Source: Paraclostridium sordellii (lineage in GTDB: Bacteria > Bacillota > Clostridia > Peptostreptococcales > Peptostreptococcaceae). Taken from it: a DNA stretch of 64,000 bases. Below the pieces are notes generated by a model. It worked only from the letters and a program-made list of their open reading frames with translations. It was not told where the DNA came from and made no database searches. Below are positions 1-8,480 of the stretch, piece by piece; positions within the stretch are counted from its first letter, which is position 1; each line of letters opens with the position of its first letter. The stretch is from the NCBI RefSeq assembly GCF_000953675.1, contig NZ_LN679998.1, positions 2,792,102-2,856,101 on the forward strand, given 5' to 3'. The position numbers were made by a program, and so were the translations under genes.

Positions 1-886
1 CCCAGTTCTTCCCTCTAGAACTTTCTATTATCGGTGTACTTTTAACTGCATCTATTAATTTATTTATATCCTTTTCTATTGGTATATAGGGCATCACTAA
101 ACTTTCATTTTTAGGATTTCTTCTTAGCAATGGAACAAAGTCAGGTTCATCAGGAGTTCTCATTATACCTAGTCTAGAATAAGCTATATTTGCTATAGTT
201 TGTCTTTGTCCTGGATTTAAAATTATTCCACTATTTGTATAGCTTTTATCTTTAGGTATTATTTCCACGGCTAGACCATAATCTAAATACCTCTGTCTTG
301 AAGATTCTAAACCTATGTTTGATATAACAACATCATTAACTTTTAGAAGCGGTCCATCAAAAGATATTTTTGCCGGAACTACCTCAGCTATAGCTCCTAT
401 ACTTTCTCGAACAAATAGTTTTTTAAATATAAGTGCTAGTCCTATACCTGCCATAGCCCCAATAAATATACTTCCTCCTTCATTTAAATGCAGTTCTGTT
501 TTTGCTAAGTGATAAACAGAAGAGGTTGTAAGTGCTGTTAATATACATGTATAACTTCTTACCTCATACGTAAGAGCTATCTCTTCTATAAATCCTCCAC
601 CTCTTTTAACTAAAAGTGAGTCCTCCATATCATTTAATACGTTTCGCTTGCTATGTCTAACTTGTCTAAATTGACTTGCTGCTAAAGATAAAAAAGTTAT
701 AGATGTATATGATTTTTTAATCAGGGCTGGAACAAGCATAGCTCCAAGAGCCGATCCTATAACAGCTAAAACAATTTGAGATACTAGCATATTGGGTTGC
801 GTTGGATACTGCTTCCTATCATTTTTTAAGGTTATCATCCTAGAAACAATACCGATTACGATACCTATTAAGAAAATACCTTTCAT
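1..886 (-). CDS. YIEGIA-family membrane protein, first copy (3' end cut by window edge)
   Basis: Reading from an ATG at 886 (SD AGAGGTG just upstream) the frame stays open for 295 codons and runs off base 1, so the C-terminus is missing, probably by only a few residues judging from its neighbour. Hydrophobic segments occupy about residues 1-16, 40-60 and the middle of the protein. The stretch GFIEEIALTYEVRSY matches the position of the motif that names the YIEGIA family of spore-former membrane proteins. The protein aligns along its length with the next gene (shared KSTPI, IPKD, FDG.LLK). The family has no established biochemical function that I know. The two genes are in tandem, 18 nt apart, and probably co-transcribed. 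Confidence 0.75.
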   Translation of the reverse strand, partial: MKGIFLIGIVIGIVSRMITLKNDRKQYPTQPNMLVSQIVLAVIGSALGAMLVPALIKKSYTSITFLSLAASQFRQVRHSKRNVLNDMEDSLLVKRGGGFIEEIALTYEVRSYTCILTALTTSSVYHLAKTELHLNEGGSIFIGAMAGIGLALIFKKLFVRESIGAIAEVVPAKISFDGPLLKVNDVVISNIGLESSRQRYLDYGLAVEIIPKDKSYTNSGIILNPGQRQTIANIAYSRLGIMRTPDEPDFVPLLRRNPKNESLVMPYIPIEKDINKLIDAVKSTPIIESSRGKNW

Positions 887-904
887 AAATTACACCTCTT
901 ATAA

Positions 905-1831
905 TCATTTATTTTGTTTACTTTTACTGTATGCATTGTTATTTCCTTTAGAGCTGTCTAGTATAGGCGTACTTTTTATAGCTTCTACGGTTAAATCTAT
1001 ATCCTTAACTAATGGAATAAACCCAAAATTTACAGAGTTATCATTAGGATTAGTTCTGGCTATAGGAGTAAATTCCGGTTCATCTACATCTTTGTCTATA
1101 CCCATATGTATGTATACATTATAAAGCATAGCTTGTTGTTGAGCTGGATCTCCAATTATCCCTGCAGATACTAAATCTTTTGGTATTACTTTTAATCCAA
1201 TCCCTTTTTTTAAATATCTTTTTCTTGAATTTTCCAAACCTACGTTAGTTATAACAACTCCACCTATCTTCAATAATGCTCCATCAAATTCTATGGGTAC
1301 TACCTCAACATCAACTATATCTTCTAAACTCTTGTTTGATAGTATTTTTTTAAATATGTATCCAACTATACCCGTAGCTATAATTGCTGATATAACACAC
1401 ATTATAAAATTAAATTTCAAAATATTATTACATAATATAAACGCCATAGAAGCTGCCAAAGATGAAAATATACTTAAATAATTTCTAACTTCATAGTTTT
1501 TGGAAATATCATGAATATAAGTGATTCCTTTGCTCACTAGCTCATTTGGTTCTATATTTGACAGTGTAAGTTCTTCCTCACTTGCAACTTCTTGAAACTG
1601 TTGTATTCCAACAGATAAAAACGTCAATGCAGCAAACTCTTTATTTAACAAAGCCGGGAATGCTATTGCCCCAAGTGCAGAAGCTATAAAAGATAATATC
1701 AATTGTTCTATATAATCCTGTGGAAGTGTAGGCTGTTGTCTATTTACTATTCTTAATACAATAAGTCTAGATAATACTCCTAAAATCAAAGCTATACCAA
1801 ACGCCCGTCTAAATAATGTAGCATCATCCAT
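905..1831 (-). CDS. YIEGIA-family membrane protein, second copy
   Basis: A 308-residue protein. An open frame extends further upstream, but the SD AAAGGAGG stands 6 nt before the ATG at 1831 (MDDATLFRRAFG), which I take as the start. Hydrophobic segments lie near residues 8-24, 38-60 and two around 120-165. The segment YIHDISKNYEVRNY corresponds to the YIEGIA signature. It is a diverged tandem paralogue of the gene at 1-886. It lies just downstream of the histidine-kinase terminator, with no clear promoter in the short gap, so its transcription could be read-through. Family membership is inferred from motif and layout; function is unknown. Confidence 0.75.
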   Translation of the reverse strand: MDDATLFRRAFGIALILGVLSRLIVLRIVNRQQPTLPQDYIEQLILSFIASALGAIAFPALLNKEFAALTFLSVGIQQFQEVASEEELTLSNIEPNELVSKGITYIHDISKNYEVRNYLSIFSSLAASMAFILCNNILKFNFIMCVISAIIATGIVGYIFKKILSNKSLEDIVDVEVVPIEFDGALLKIGGVVITNVGLENSRKRYLKKGIGLKVIPKDLVSAGIIGDPAQQQAMLYNVYIHMGIDKDVDEPEFTPIARTNPNDNSVNFGFIPLVKDIDLTVEAIKSTPILDSSKGNNNAYSKSKQNK

Positions 1832-1876
1832 ATTTAATCCTCCTTTTATTTTGCTACCTTTATTTTGCTCAAAAAA

Positions 1877-1908
1877 CAAAAAAAATTTCCTTAATTAAGG
1901 AAATTTTT
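1877..1908 (-). terminator. Rho-independent terminator after the histidine kinase gene
   Basis: A perfect 28-bp palindrome at 1881-1908 (AAAAATTTCCTTAA and its complement) contains the kinase stop codon. On the minus strand it is followed by a T-rich run (complement of 1871-1887). It ends the ymxH-nrdR-pgeF-regulator-kinase operon. Confidence 0.85.
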
Positions 1909-3177
1909 TTTAGGTATAGAAACTATAAACTCTGTACCCACATTTAATTCACTTTTAATATCTATTGTTCCATTTAATGATTTTACTATATGCTTAACTA
2001 TAGCTAAGCCAAGACCAGTTCCTCCAACATCTCTACTTCTAGCCTTATCTACTCTATAAAATCTTTCAAATACCCTAGATGTATCTTCTTTAGAAATTCC
2101 GATTCCATTATCTTTTATATTTATAAATATATTTTCATCGTTTTGGTATACACTTGTTTCTACAAACCCGCCGTCAGGAGTATATTTTATAGCATTATCT
2201 ATTAGATTTAAAAATATTTGTTTTATATAATCTCTATTAGAATTGATTATAATATCTTCATTTTCTATATTATATCTTAATTCTATATTTTTACTCTTTG
2301 CATAATTTATAGTTAATTCATATATTTCTTTAAATAAATTTGATATATCTATTTTTTCATACGAGATAGTATCTTTATTTTCTATAAAAGAAAGAAGTAA
2401 GATATCATCAATCAGCCTTTTTAACCTATCAGATTCATTTTCAATTATTCCTAAAAATCTATCTCTAGTTTTATGATCTATATTTTCATTTATTCTTAGT
2501 GTCTCTACAAATCCACTTATAGATGTTAATGGAGTTTTTAATTCATGTGTAACATTGGCTACAAAGTCACTTCTCATATTCTCAAGTCTTACTCTTTCTG
2601 TGATATTTTCAATATTTATTATCGATCCTATAATTACATTTTTACTACTTTGTAGGTAAATAGGATCTAATTTAATGTTATAAACAATTTCTTCATCGTT
2701 AGTAATTTGATTCATTTTAGTTTTTTTAGATCCTATGAATCTAGAAATTTCATTTAATATTTTTTCATCTTTTATTACATTATTTATATTCTTACCCTCT
2801 ATAGGATCTACATAAGAAGCCTTTATAATATTTTTAGCTTCTTTGTTAATTAATAGTACATTCCCATTTATATCTATAGCTAAAATTCCATGAGATATAC
2901 TTTTTACTATAGACTTTAATTGTAAGTTTTTATACTCAACTTCTTGAATAGTAGTATCAATGGTGTCTATCATATAATTAAAATTATCTACTAACTGCCC
3001 TAATTCACCTTTAGCAGAAATATTTATCTTAGAATGAAATTCTTTATTACTTATTTTTTTAGAAACAGCTATAAACTCCTTTAAATAATTTCTAAGATTA
3101 ATTGCATATCTTATAGAAATTATAGAAACTATGATAGATATTAAAACTATAAAAAAATATATATTACTATTTGCCAT
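1891..3177 (-). CDS. PhoR/WalK-type sensor histidine kinase
   Basis: 428 residues. There is a single N-terminal membrane segment (about 7-25), a HAMP-like linker (26-80), a PAS-like domain (about 85-190), the H-box THELKTP with phosphoacceptor His211, then the ATPase motifs NLIDNAIKYT, DNGIG and GTGLGLAIVKH. It would autophosphorylate and pass phosphate to the response regulator encoded 13 nt upstream. With only one membrane span it has no extracytoplasmic loop, unlike classical B. subtilis PhoR and like streptococcal WalK, so an intracellular signal via PAS is likely. SD AAGGAG precedes the ATG. Whether it is the phosphate-starvation kinase or a WalK-like wall kinase cannot be decided from sequence alone. 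Confidence 0.9.
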   Translation of the reverse strand: MANSNIYFFIVLISIIVSIISIRYAINLRNYLKEFIAVSKKISNKEFHSKINISAKGELGQLVDNFNYMIDTIDTTIQEVEYKNLQLKSIVKSISHGILAIDINGNVLLINKEAKNIIKASYVDPIEGKNINNVIKDEKILNEISRFIGSKKTKMNQITNDEEIVYNIKLDPIYLQSSKNVIIGSIINIENITERVRLENMRSDFVANVTHELKTPLTSISGFVETLRINENIDHKTRDRFLGIIENESDRLKRLIDDILLLSFIENKDTISYEKIDISNLFKEIYELTINYAKSKNIELRYNIENEDIIINSNRDYIKQIFLNLIDNAIKYTPDGGFVETSVYQNDENIFINIKDNGIGISKEDTSRVFERFYRVDKARSRDVGGTGLGLAIVKHIVKSLNGTIDIKSELNVGTEFIVSIPKKNFLN

Positions 3178-3190
3178 ATTTAAAATCTCC

Positions 3191-3883
3191 TTAGTCTATT
3201 TTATATCCAATACCTCTAATAGTTTCTATATATTTTTCATCTTCTGTATTACCCTCTATCTTTTTTCTTAAATACCTTATATGTACATCTACAGTTCTAG
3301 TTTCTCCGTAGTATTCATATCCCCAAATTTTATCTAAAAGATAGTTTCTAGATAATACTTTTCCTTTATTTTCAAGTAACAATCTTAAAAGCTCAAATTC
3401 CTTAAGTGTTAAGTCAATTTTTTGATCTCCTTTTAACACTTCATGTTTTTGTAAATTGACTGTTAAGTTTCCAACTTTAAGCAATAAATTCTCTTGTGAG
3501 TTATTATTAACATTATATCTTCTTAAAACTGAATTGCTTCTAGCTAATAATTCTTTTATGCTAAATGGCTTAGTTATATAGTCATCAGCTCCTGCATCTA
3601 ATCCTTCTACTTTATCATTTTCTATATTTTTTGCAGTTAACATTATTACAGGTATATTTTTTAAATCCTTATCACTTCTTATCTTCTTTAAAAGTTCTAT
3701 GCCACTTATATTTGGTAACATCCAATCTAATAAAATTAAATCTGGGTTTATTTCCTTAGCTTTAATAAATCCATCAAACCCATCATAAGATGAATGTACT
3801 TCATAATCCATAGTTTCTAAGTTAAATTTAAGAAGTTCTACTATATGCTTTTCATCGTCTATAACTAAAACCTTCGTTTTCAT
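3191..3883 (-). CDS. OmpR/PhoB-family response regulator
   Basis: 230 residues: a receiver domain (1-120) with acidic pocket DD near residues 9-10, phosphoacceptor Asp53 in LLDWMLPN, the switch Thr in MLTAK and Lys in ITKPF, followed by a winged-helix DNA-binding domain ending RTVDVHIRYLRKKIE and ETIRGIGYKI. It pairs with the histidine kinase immediately downstream. SD AGAGGAG precedes the ATG. PhoB/PhoP-like proteins have this length and layout. The gene is the fourth of an operon that starts with ymxH and nrdR. Confidence 0.92.
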   Translation of the reverse strand: MKTKVLVIDDEKHIVELLKFNLETMDYEVHSSYDGFDGFIKAKEINPDLILLDWMLPNISGIELLKKIRSDKDLKNIPVIMLTAKNIENDKVEGLDAGADDYITKPFSIKELLARSNSVLRRYNVNNNSQENLLLKVGNLTVNLQKHEVLKGDQKIDLTLKEFELLRLLLENKGKVLSRNYLLDKIWGYEYYGETRTVDVHIRYLRKKIEGNTEDEKYIETIRGIGYKID

Positions 3884-3901
3884 CTTAAGTTTAGCTCCTC
3901 T

Positions 3902-4615
3902 CTACTTTATCTCAAGTATCATACCTAGCCTCTTAGTTGTTTTATCATGCTTTCTATAAGAATGGAACTTATCACTGTTGCAACTAGTGCATAAATTCAA
4001 GTTAATTATGTTTTCATCTTTTACACCACAGCTCTTTAAGATTAGTTCATTTACTTTCCATAAATCTAGATAGTACTTGTCTTCTTTAATTATATAAAAT
4101 TTTTCATCTTGATTTGTAATGATTGTGTTAAATTTTTCAATTAAGTCTTTTGAAACTTCATAACAACAAGGCCCTATTGATGGTCCTAATACACAAACTA
4201 AATCTTTTGGATCAGTATTATATAAATTACTCATCTTTTCTATAGATTTTTTTGTTATCTTAGCATATGTACCTCTCCATCCAGCATGGCATAATGATAT
4301 AGCTTTATTATTTGGATCCATAATAGCAACTGGAACACAATCTGCTACAAAAATTAGTAGAGGAGTTTTCTCTAAATTTGTAATTAATGCATCACCTTCT
4401 TGGATTTCACCTATATTTTCTTGATTAATAATATTTACAATATCTGAGTGAGTTTGCTTATTATTTGTTAAATTTTCATAGTTCATATTAAGTTCTTTAC
4501 AAATTTTTTCCCTGTCTTCCTTTGATGCCATATCTACATTAATAGTTGTAAATACTAAATTTGCAAATTTACATTTTTCTTCTGTTTCTTCAAATCTTAT
4601 ATAGTCTTTTATCAT
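3902..4615 (-). CDS. pgeF: Laccase-domain (YfiH/PgeF) peptidoglycan-editing / purine nucleoside phosphorylase protein
   Basis: 237 residues, the usual size of the YfiH/YlmD family. The metal-binding signature CHAGWRGT with further Cys and His residues (PSIGPCCYEV, CTSC.SDKFHSYR) is intact. The family is described both as purine nucleoside phosphorylases/adenosine deaminases and, in E. coli, as PgeF, which keeps wrong amino acids out of peptidoglycan; the in vivo role here is open. The start is 1 nt after the nrdR stop, so translation is probably coupled; the upstream sequence has only a weak SD (GAGAAGAG). B. subtilis ylmD is likewise close to spoIIG and ylmC. Confidence 0.9.
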   Translation of the reverse strand: MIKDYIRFEETEEKCKFANLVFTTINVDMASKEDREKICKELNMNYENLTNNKQTHSDIVNIINQENIGEIQEGDALITNLEKTPLLIFVADCVPVAIMDPNNKAISLCHAGWRGTYAKITKKSIEKMSNLYNTDPKDLVCVLGPSIGPCCYEVSKDLIEKFNTIITNQDEKFYIIKEDKYYLDLWKVNELILKSCGVKDENIINLNLCTSCNSDKFHSYRKHDKTTKRLGMILEIK

Positions 4616-4616
4616 T

Positions 4617-5072
4617 TTATCTCTTCTCCATTAGTATATTTTTTAATTCTTTTACAAATGTATTTATATCTTTAAATTGTCTATATACAGAAGCAAATCT
4701 AACGTATGAAACTTCATCCATATCTTTTAACTTATCCATTACCATTTCCCCAATTTTTTTACTTTCAATTTCAGATATATAACTTCTATTAATATCATTT
4801 TCTATGTATAAAACTATTTCTTCTACTTGCTCTATAGAAATAGGCCTTTTCTCTGAAGATTTTAATATACCATTTTTTATTTTATTTCTATCAAAGCTTT
4901 CTCTACTATTATCTTTTTTTATAACCATTATTGGTGTAAATTCTATCTTTTCATATGTTGTAAATCTTTTTTTACATGATTCACACTCTCTTCTTCTTCT
5001 TATAGATTGACCATCTGTATGTCTTGAATCTATTACTTTTGATTCTTTATAATTGCAGTAAGGACATAACAC
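4617..5072 (-). CDS. nrdR: Transcriptional repressor NrdR of ribonucleotide reductase genes
   Basis: 151 residues. An N-terminal zinc ribbon (CPYC near residue 3 and C..C near 31, with RRRRECE) is followed by an ATP-cone domain (about 46-136). The typical NrdR start LCPYC is present, but the initiator is GTG at 5072, 7 nt after SD GGAGG. NrdR senses dATP/ATP and represses nrd operons by binding tandem NrdR boxes. No nrd genes lie in this window, so it acts in trans. It is the second gene of the ymxH operon. Confidence 0.96.
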   Translation of the reverse strand: MLCPYCNYKESKVIDSRHTDGQSIRRRRECESCKKRFTTYEKIEFTPIMVIKKDNSRESFDRNKIKNGILKSSEKRPISIEQVEEIVLYIENDINRSYISEIESKKIGEMVMDKLKDMDEVSYVRFASVYRQFKDINTFVKELKNILMEKR

Positions 5073-5099
5073 GTCTATCCCTCCTTTTCATTCTGTCTT

Positions 5100-5363
5100 T
5101 TATATATTAAACTCATCTAAACTATGATCTTGACCTTGGTTAACTATAATAGTATCACAACCTATTTTTATTATATCATTCCAAAAAACTACTTGTCCTT
5201 CAGAACCTCTAGAAAAAAAGTTCATACTTCCATCACCTATAATTGTAAATGATACTATTTTACCTTCATTTATATCCATATCTATATCGGTAATAAATCC
5301 CATTCTTTTACCATTTTTAACATTTATTACTTCTTTATCCATTATATCAGAAATTCTAATCAT
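5100..5363 (-). CDS. YlmC/YmxH-family PRC-barrel sporulation protein
   Basis: An 87-residue protein made of one PRC-barrel-like domain (MIRISDIMDKEVINV, then GFITDIDMD, then GKIVSF). This small family is found next to sigG/sigE and nrdR in many spore formers and is annotated YlmC/YmxH; its molecular role is not established. SD AGGAGG is clear. It heads the nrdR-pgeF-two-component operon. In relatives it usually follows sigG directly; here a quorum-sensing cassette of about 3 kb separates them. Confidence 0.85.
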   Translation of the reverse strand: MIRISDIMDKEVINVKNGKRMGFITDIDMDINEGKIVSFTIIGDGSMNFFSRGSEGQVVFWNDIIKIGCDTIIVNQGQDHSLDEFNI

Positions 5364-5404
5364 ATTATAATCTACCTCCTCTTAAAAATAAATATGTACA
5401 AGAA

Positions 5405-5431
5405 TAAAAAAAAATGACCATCTTGGCCATT
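5405..5431 (-). terminator. Rho-independent terminator after the GGDEF/HD-GYP gene
   Basis: In the minus-strand RNA, AATGGCCA pairs with TGGTCATT (one G-U pair) around the loop AGA, followed by eight or more U. It begins 3 nt after the gene's TAA. Confidence 0.85.
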
Positions 5432-5433
5432 TT

Positions 5434-7119
5434 TTAATTATTTTTTAATTCAATCATTTTTACAAACTGTTCTACTAATTCAGGATCGAATTGAATTCCA
5501 GCACATCTTCGCAATTCCTTTATTGCATCATAATGCCCTCTTCTAAAATTATATGGCCTATGAGATGTCATAGCGTCAAAACTATCTGCTATAGATATTA
5601 TCCGTGCCAAATATGGAATTTCTTCTCCTGACAATTTATCTGGATATCCACTTCCATCATATCTCTCATGATGATGTTTAATAAGCGGTAACAGTTCTTC
5701 AAATGCTTTTATATGTTTTACTAAATTAACCCCTAGTATAGGATGCTGCCTTAAAAGTTCATATTCTGAATCTGTAAGCTTTTCTTTTTTATTTAATATT
5801 TCTTCCGGAATTTCTATTTTACCCATATCATGAAGATATGCAGCTAACTTTAAGTTTAATTTATCTTTTTCATTTAATCCTAAGTAATTTGCAAACCATC
5901 CTAAATATATTACAACTCTTTCAGTGTGTCCATATGTGTATCTATCTTTTTTATTAATCATATTTATAAATCTTTTTAAAGATTTAGTAGTTTCCTCATC
6001 AATATATATATGATCTGCAATTTCTTCGAGTACACTATAATATACCTCTACTCTGTTTTTATTTAATGATTTAGCTCTATATAAAGCATCGTCTGCTGTA
6101 TTTATAAATTGATGTTTATTGCTCGCTCTTAATGGATAAGAAGATACTCCTATAGACATAGTTATATTATGATTTGGTTGACTTTCTTGTCCATAGAAAT
6201 AAGTTTCCTCTATACTTGTTCGAATTCTTTCTCCAACCTTTATGGCGCCCTCTTCTGTTGTATCTGGGAGTATCACTGCAAATTCTTCTCCTCCATATCT
6301 AGCTACAACGTCATTTTCTCTTACATTAGACTTTAAAATATATCCAACTTCCTTTAAAACCACATCCCCAGCCTGATGCCCATTTATATCATTATAATTT
6401 TTAAAGTAATCAATATCCATAAATAGTAATGAGACACAAGTGTTTTTTTCATCTGCTTCACTCATAGTATTTTCTAAATGCTCTTGAAAGTATCTATGAT
6501 TATATAATCCCGTCAGTTCATCTATGTTTGCTAATTTTTGTAATTCCTTACTATGTTCTTTTTCTATATTTACATACATACCTAATATCCAGGATGTAAC
6601 TAAAAAAGCACTAGCAATAACTATATCTATTTGAAAATATCTAATCAACAATTCTTTATAGTGAAAGCTAAATAAGCTTGTAGTGTCAATAGATATTATA
6701 TCTACTAAAAATACCAATACCGAACATATAATAGAAACATATATGGCATAATTTCTTCCAAACTGTATAGATGATATTATTATTATAAACACATATAAAA
6801 ATTTATATGGGCTACTTTCTTTTCCAGTAGCTACTATTATAACTGTGCATATAAGCATAAGAAGTATAGTTTCAATATTATCTCTTAATTTAGGTTTATC
6901 ATTTATTATTTTATAATGTTTTTTAGACAACCATATAAAATAAACTATTATAAGAGATATAATAGCAGCTGTATATATACTAGCTACAACATAATTAAGA
7001 TGATTTACAGCTTTATATGAGCTTATCATTGCAACAATTCCTAAAAGTATATATATAACTTTAATTATTGCTAATATCTCAAAAACTTTTTGATTCCTAG
7101 TGCTTTCAAATTCTTTCAT
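5434..7119 (-). CDS. Membrane-bound bifunctional GGDEF / HD-GYP cyclic-di-GMP enzyme
   Basis: About 561 residues starting at ATG 7119 (SD AGGTGG; an in-frame GTG lies 9 nt upstream). Five to six membrane segments occupy roughly 13-190. The GGDEF domain (about 200-355) has an intact active site RYGGEEF, preceded by REND five residues before, the RxxD inhibitory site. The HD-GYP domain (about 375-555) has HDMGK, HHERYDGSGYP and DSFDAMT, the full metal-binding set. Both c-di-GMP synthesis and hydrolysis therefore look possible in one protein; the membrane part is a candidate ligand sensor. It lies directly downstream of agrBD behind a strong hairpin and may be co-expressed with it. Confidence 0.93.
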   Translation of the reverse strand: MKEFESTRNQKVFEILAIIKVIYILLGIVAMISSYKAVNHLNYVVASIYTAAIISLIIVYFIWLSKKHYKIINDKPKLRDNIETILLMLICTVIIVATGKESSPYKFLYVFIIIISSIQFGRNYAIYVSIICSVLVFLVDIISIDTTSLFSFHYKELLIRYFQIDIVIASAFLVTSWILGMYVNIEKEHSKELQKLANIDELTGLYNHRYFQEHLENTMSEADEKNTCVSLLFMDIDYFKNYNDINGHQAGDVVLKEVGYILKSNVRENDVVARYGGEEFAVILPDTTEEGAIKVGERIRTSIEETYFYGQESQPNHNITMSIGVSSYPLRASNKHQFINTADDALYRAKSLNKNRVEVYYSVLEEIADHIYIDEETTKSLKRFINMINKKDRYTYGHTERVVIYLGWFANYLGLNEKDKLNLKLAAYLHDMGKIEIPEEILNKKEKLTDSEYELLRQHPILGVNLVKHIKAFEELLPLIKHHHERYDGSGYPDKLSGEEIPYLARIISIADSFDAMTSHRPYNFRRGHYDAIKELRRCAGIQFDPELVEQFVKMIELKNN

Positions 7120-7140
7120 CACTACCACCTATTTTATCTC

Positions 7141-7186
7141 TTAATTAATAAACCATAAGGAAAAATCCTCATGGTTTATTAATTAA
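7141..7186 (-). other. Long hairpin overlapping the agrD stop codon (attenuator or 3' stabiliser)
   Basis: Two arms, 7141-7161 and 7166-7186, form a 21-bp stem with one G-U pair in the minus-strand RNA and a 4-nt loop. The agrD stop (7183-7185) lies inside the stem. No U-run follows, so it is not a textbook terminator. The next gene's SD begins about 10 nt further on, so the structure could partly uncouple agrD from the c-di-GMP enzyme gene. Confidence 0.7.
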
Positions 7187-7302
7187 TTATCTCTTTTTGA
7201 TTTTGGCATTTCTGGTTCAAAGAATATAAATGAGCACATAGTGCTTGCTCCATTACCTAAAGCTAATGCAAAATCAGAAAATAAATTTGTTAAAAAGTTC
7301 AT
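7183..7302 (-). CDS. agrD: AgrD-like cyclic autoinducing peptide precursor
   Basis: A 39-residue ORF with the full AgrD architecture: a short amphipathic leader (MNFLTNLFSDFALALG), a central segment GNGASTM, the putative thiolactone ring CSFIF (Cys plus four residues, as in staphylococcal AIPs), then a charged tail FEPEMPKSKRDN corresponding to the DEPEVP-type recognition tail. The predicted AgrB cut is after CSFIF. The start lies 2 nt after the agrB stop, with SD AGGGGGA inside the end of agrB, so translation is coupled. Exact N-terminal trimming of the mature peptide cannot be read from sequence. Confidence 0.9.
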   Translation of the reverse strand: MNFLTNLFSDFALALGNGASTMCSFIFFEPEMPKSKRDN

Positions 7303-7304
7303 AA

Positions 7305-7967
7305 TTAAATCCCCCTAATTATATTATATTTAAGAATACTATCTAATTTTAAGATAGTAGATTCTCCCACTTTAGTTAATCCAATACATTGAAGTAAAAC
7401 CCCAAATTCTATGCAGTAAGCAAAAATAAGATTATTATAACCTATAATTTTGTAATTAATAAGTACTATAATAAATAGTATTAATAAATAGTATATAAGT
7501 AATAATCTAAATAACTGCTTTCTAAGTTTCTTTCTTGTACTCTCCTTGTTTAGAGGTTTATTTTTATTTCCCATAGGAGCTTTTTTATAAAAAATAAAAC
7601 TACATAAAGATAAATTTATTAATGTAAATATATAAAATATAGATAAGTTACTTATACTGTTTAGCCATAGGCATATATATGTAAAAATTAATGAGGTTAT
7701 AATTCCAATTATTAAACATCTGTTTGCAGATGTAGCATGAACTCCACCTGAACACCTTTTTAAAGATGCGGCCACTATAGATATCAATACAACTTCTTTT
7801 AGTCTCCCTATGATAACACCTACTATTAATGTTAATATTATCGCTAAAAGTGTATGCATTGCCATAAATAATCCATAATTCATAACTTCTATTTCATCTT
7901 CATCTTTATTTGTAATTCTTCCTAACTTACTAGAAATATTATATGAAACCTTTTCTAAAACTGACAT
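7305..7967 (-). CDS. agrB: AgrB-type membrane endopeptidase for autoinducing peptide
   Basis: 220 residues with about six hydrophobic segments. The catalytic pair of the AgrB family is exactly placed: His77 and Cys84 within KRCSGGVHATSANRC, the same numbers as in S. aureus AgrB. The enzyme cleaves the AgrD tail and forms the thiolactone ring at the membrane. The substrate gene follows at once. No agrA response regulator is nearby and no kinase domain is attached to the adjacent sensor-like protein, so the receiver of the signal must be sought elsewhere. Confidence 0.95.
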   Translation of the reverse strand: MSVLEKVSYNISSKLGRITNKDEDEIEVMNYGLFMAMHTLLAIILTLIVGVIIGRLKEVVLISIVAASLKRCSGGVHATSANRCLIIGIITSLIFTYICLWLNSISNLSIFYIFTLINLSLCSFIFYKKAPMGNKNKPLNKESTRKKLRKQLFRLLLIYYLLILFIIVLINYKIIGYNNLIFAYCIEFGVLLQCIGLTKVGESTILKLDSILKYNIIRGI

Positions 7968-7977
7968 ATTTTATCCC

Positions 7978-8445
7978 CTATTTATAAAATTTGTATATTT
8001 TGTTTGTTAACATTTTTATAATTAAAACTAAAATAAAAAATATTAAAAGTGACGGAAGCGTTAACATTGCACTTACAATTTTAGTATTATCTGTTAACAA
8101 TTTCAAAGGTATTCCCATTACATCATTAGCCATTACCATATATATTCCTTCACTCATCGCTAAGCAAATAAAAATTTTAGATATTGTTAATATAGTATTT
8201 ATTATGTCTTGTCCTTTTAACCTATAAAGTATAGTCCCTAATACAAACATACTTAAAACCGTATGTATTCCAAAATTTATTGGTAGTACTCTTATTAATG
8301 TCAGAATAATTAAATATAAAATAGATTTTTTTAAAATATCTATTTTATCTAATTTAATATTCATTAGAATATAACTCGATATAATTAACAATATGCATTC
8401 TGGTAGACTCCTTATTATAATATAAGATAATGATGAGTTTAGCAT
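7978..8445 (-). CDS. Integral membrane protein, possible kinase-less AgrC-like sensor domain
   Basis: 155 residues, almost entirely hydrophobic, with about five membrane segments (near 7-28, 39-52, 60-75, 82-105 and 125-148). Segments RSLPECILLIISSYI and RVLPINFGIHTVLSM resemble, from memory, the membrane input domain of clostridial GHKL-type AgrC kinases, but the protein ends KIYKFYK just where a kinase domain would begin. It is the first gene after a good sigma-A promoter and lies 10 nt before agrB. It could be a truncated receptor, an accessory factor for peptide export, or an immunity-like modulator. No known function can be assigned. Confidence 0.55.
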   Translation of the reverse strand: MLNSSLSYIIIRSLPECILLIISSYILMNIKLDKIDILKKSILYLIILTLIRVLPINFGIHTVLSMFVLGTILYRLKGQDIINTILTISKIFICLAMSEGIYMVMANDVMGIPLKLLTDNTKIVSAMLTLPSLLIFFILVLIIKMLTNKIYKFYK

Positions 8446-8480
8446 CTAAATCTCCTTCTTTTATTAAATATTCCACATAA

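Noticed and set aside
792-1124. 110-codon plus-strand open frame across the two YIEGIA genes
   Set aside because: Antisense to both genes and without SD.
7141-7186. Idea that this hairpin is a strong intrinsic terminator
   Set aside because: The stem is strong but no U-run follows on the minus strand, so it is listed as a hairpin of uncertain role.
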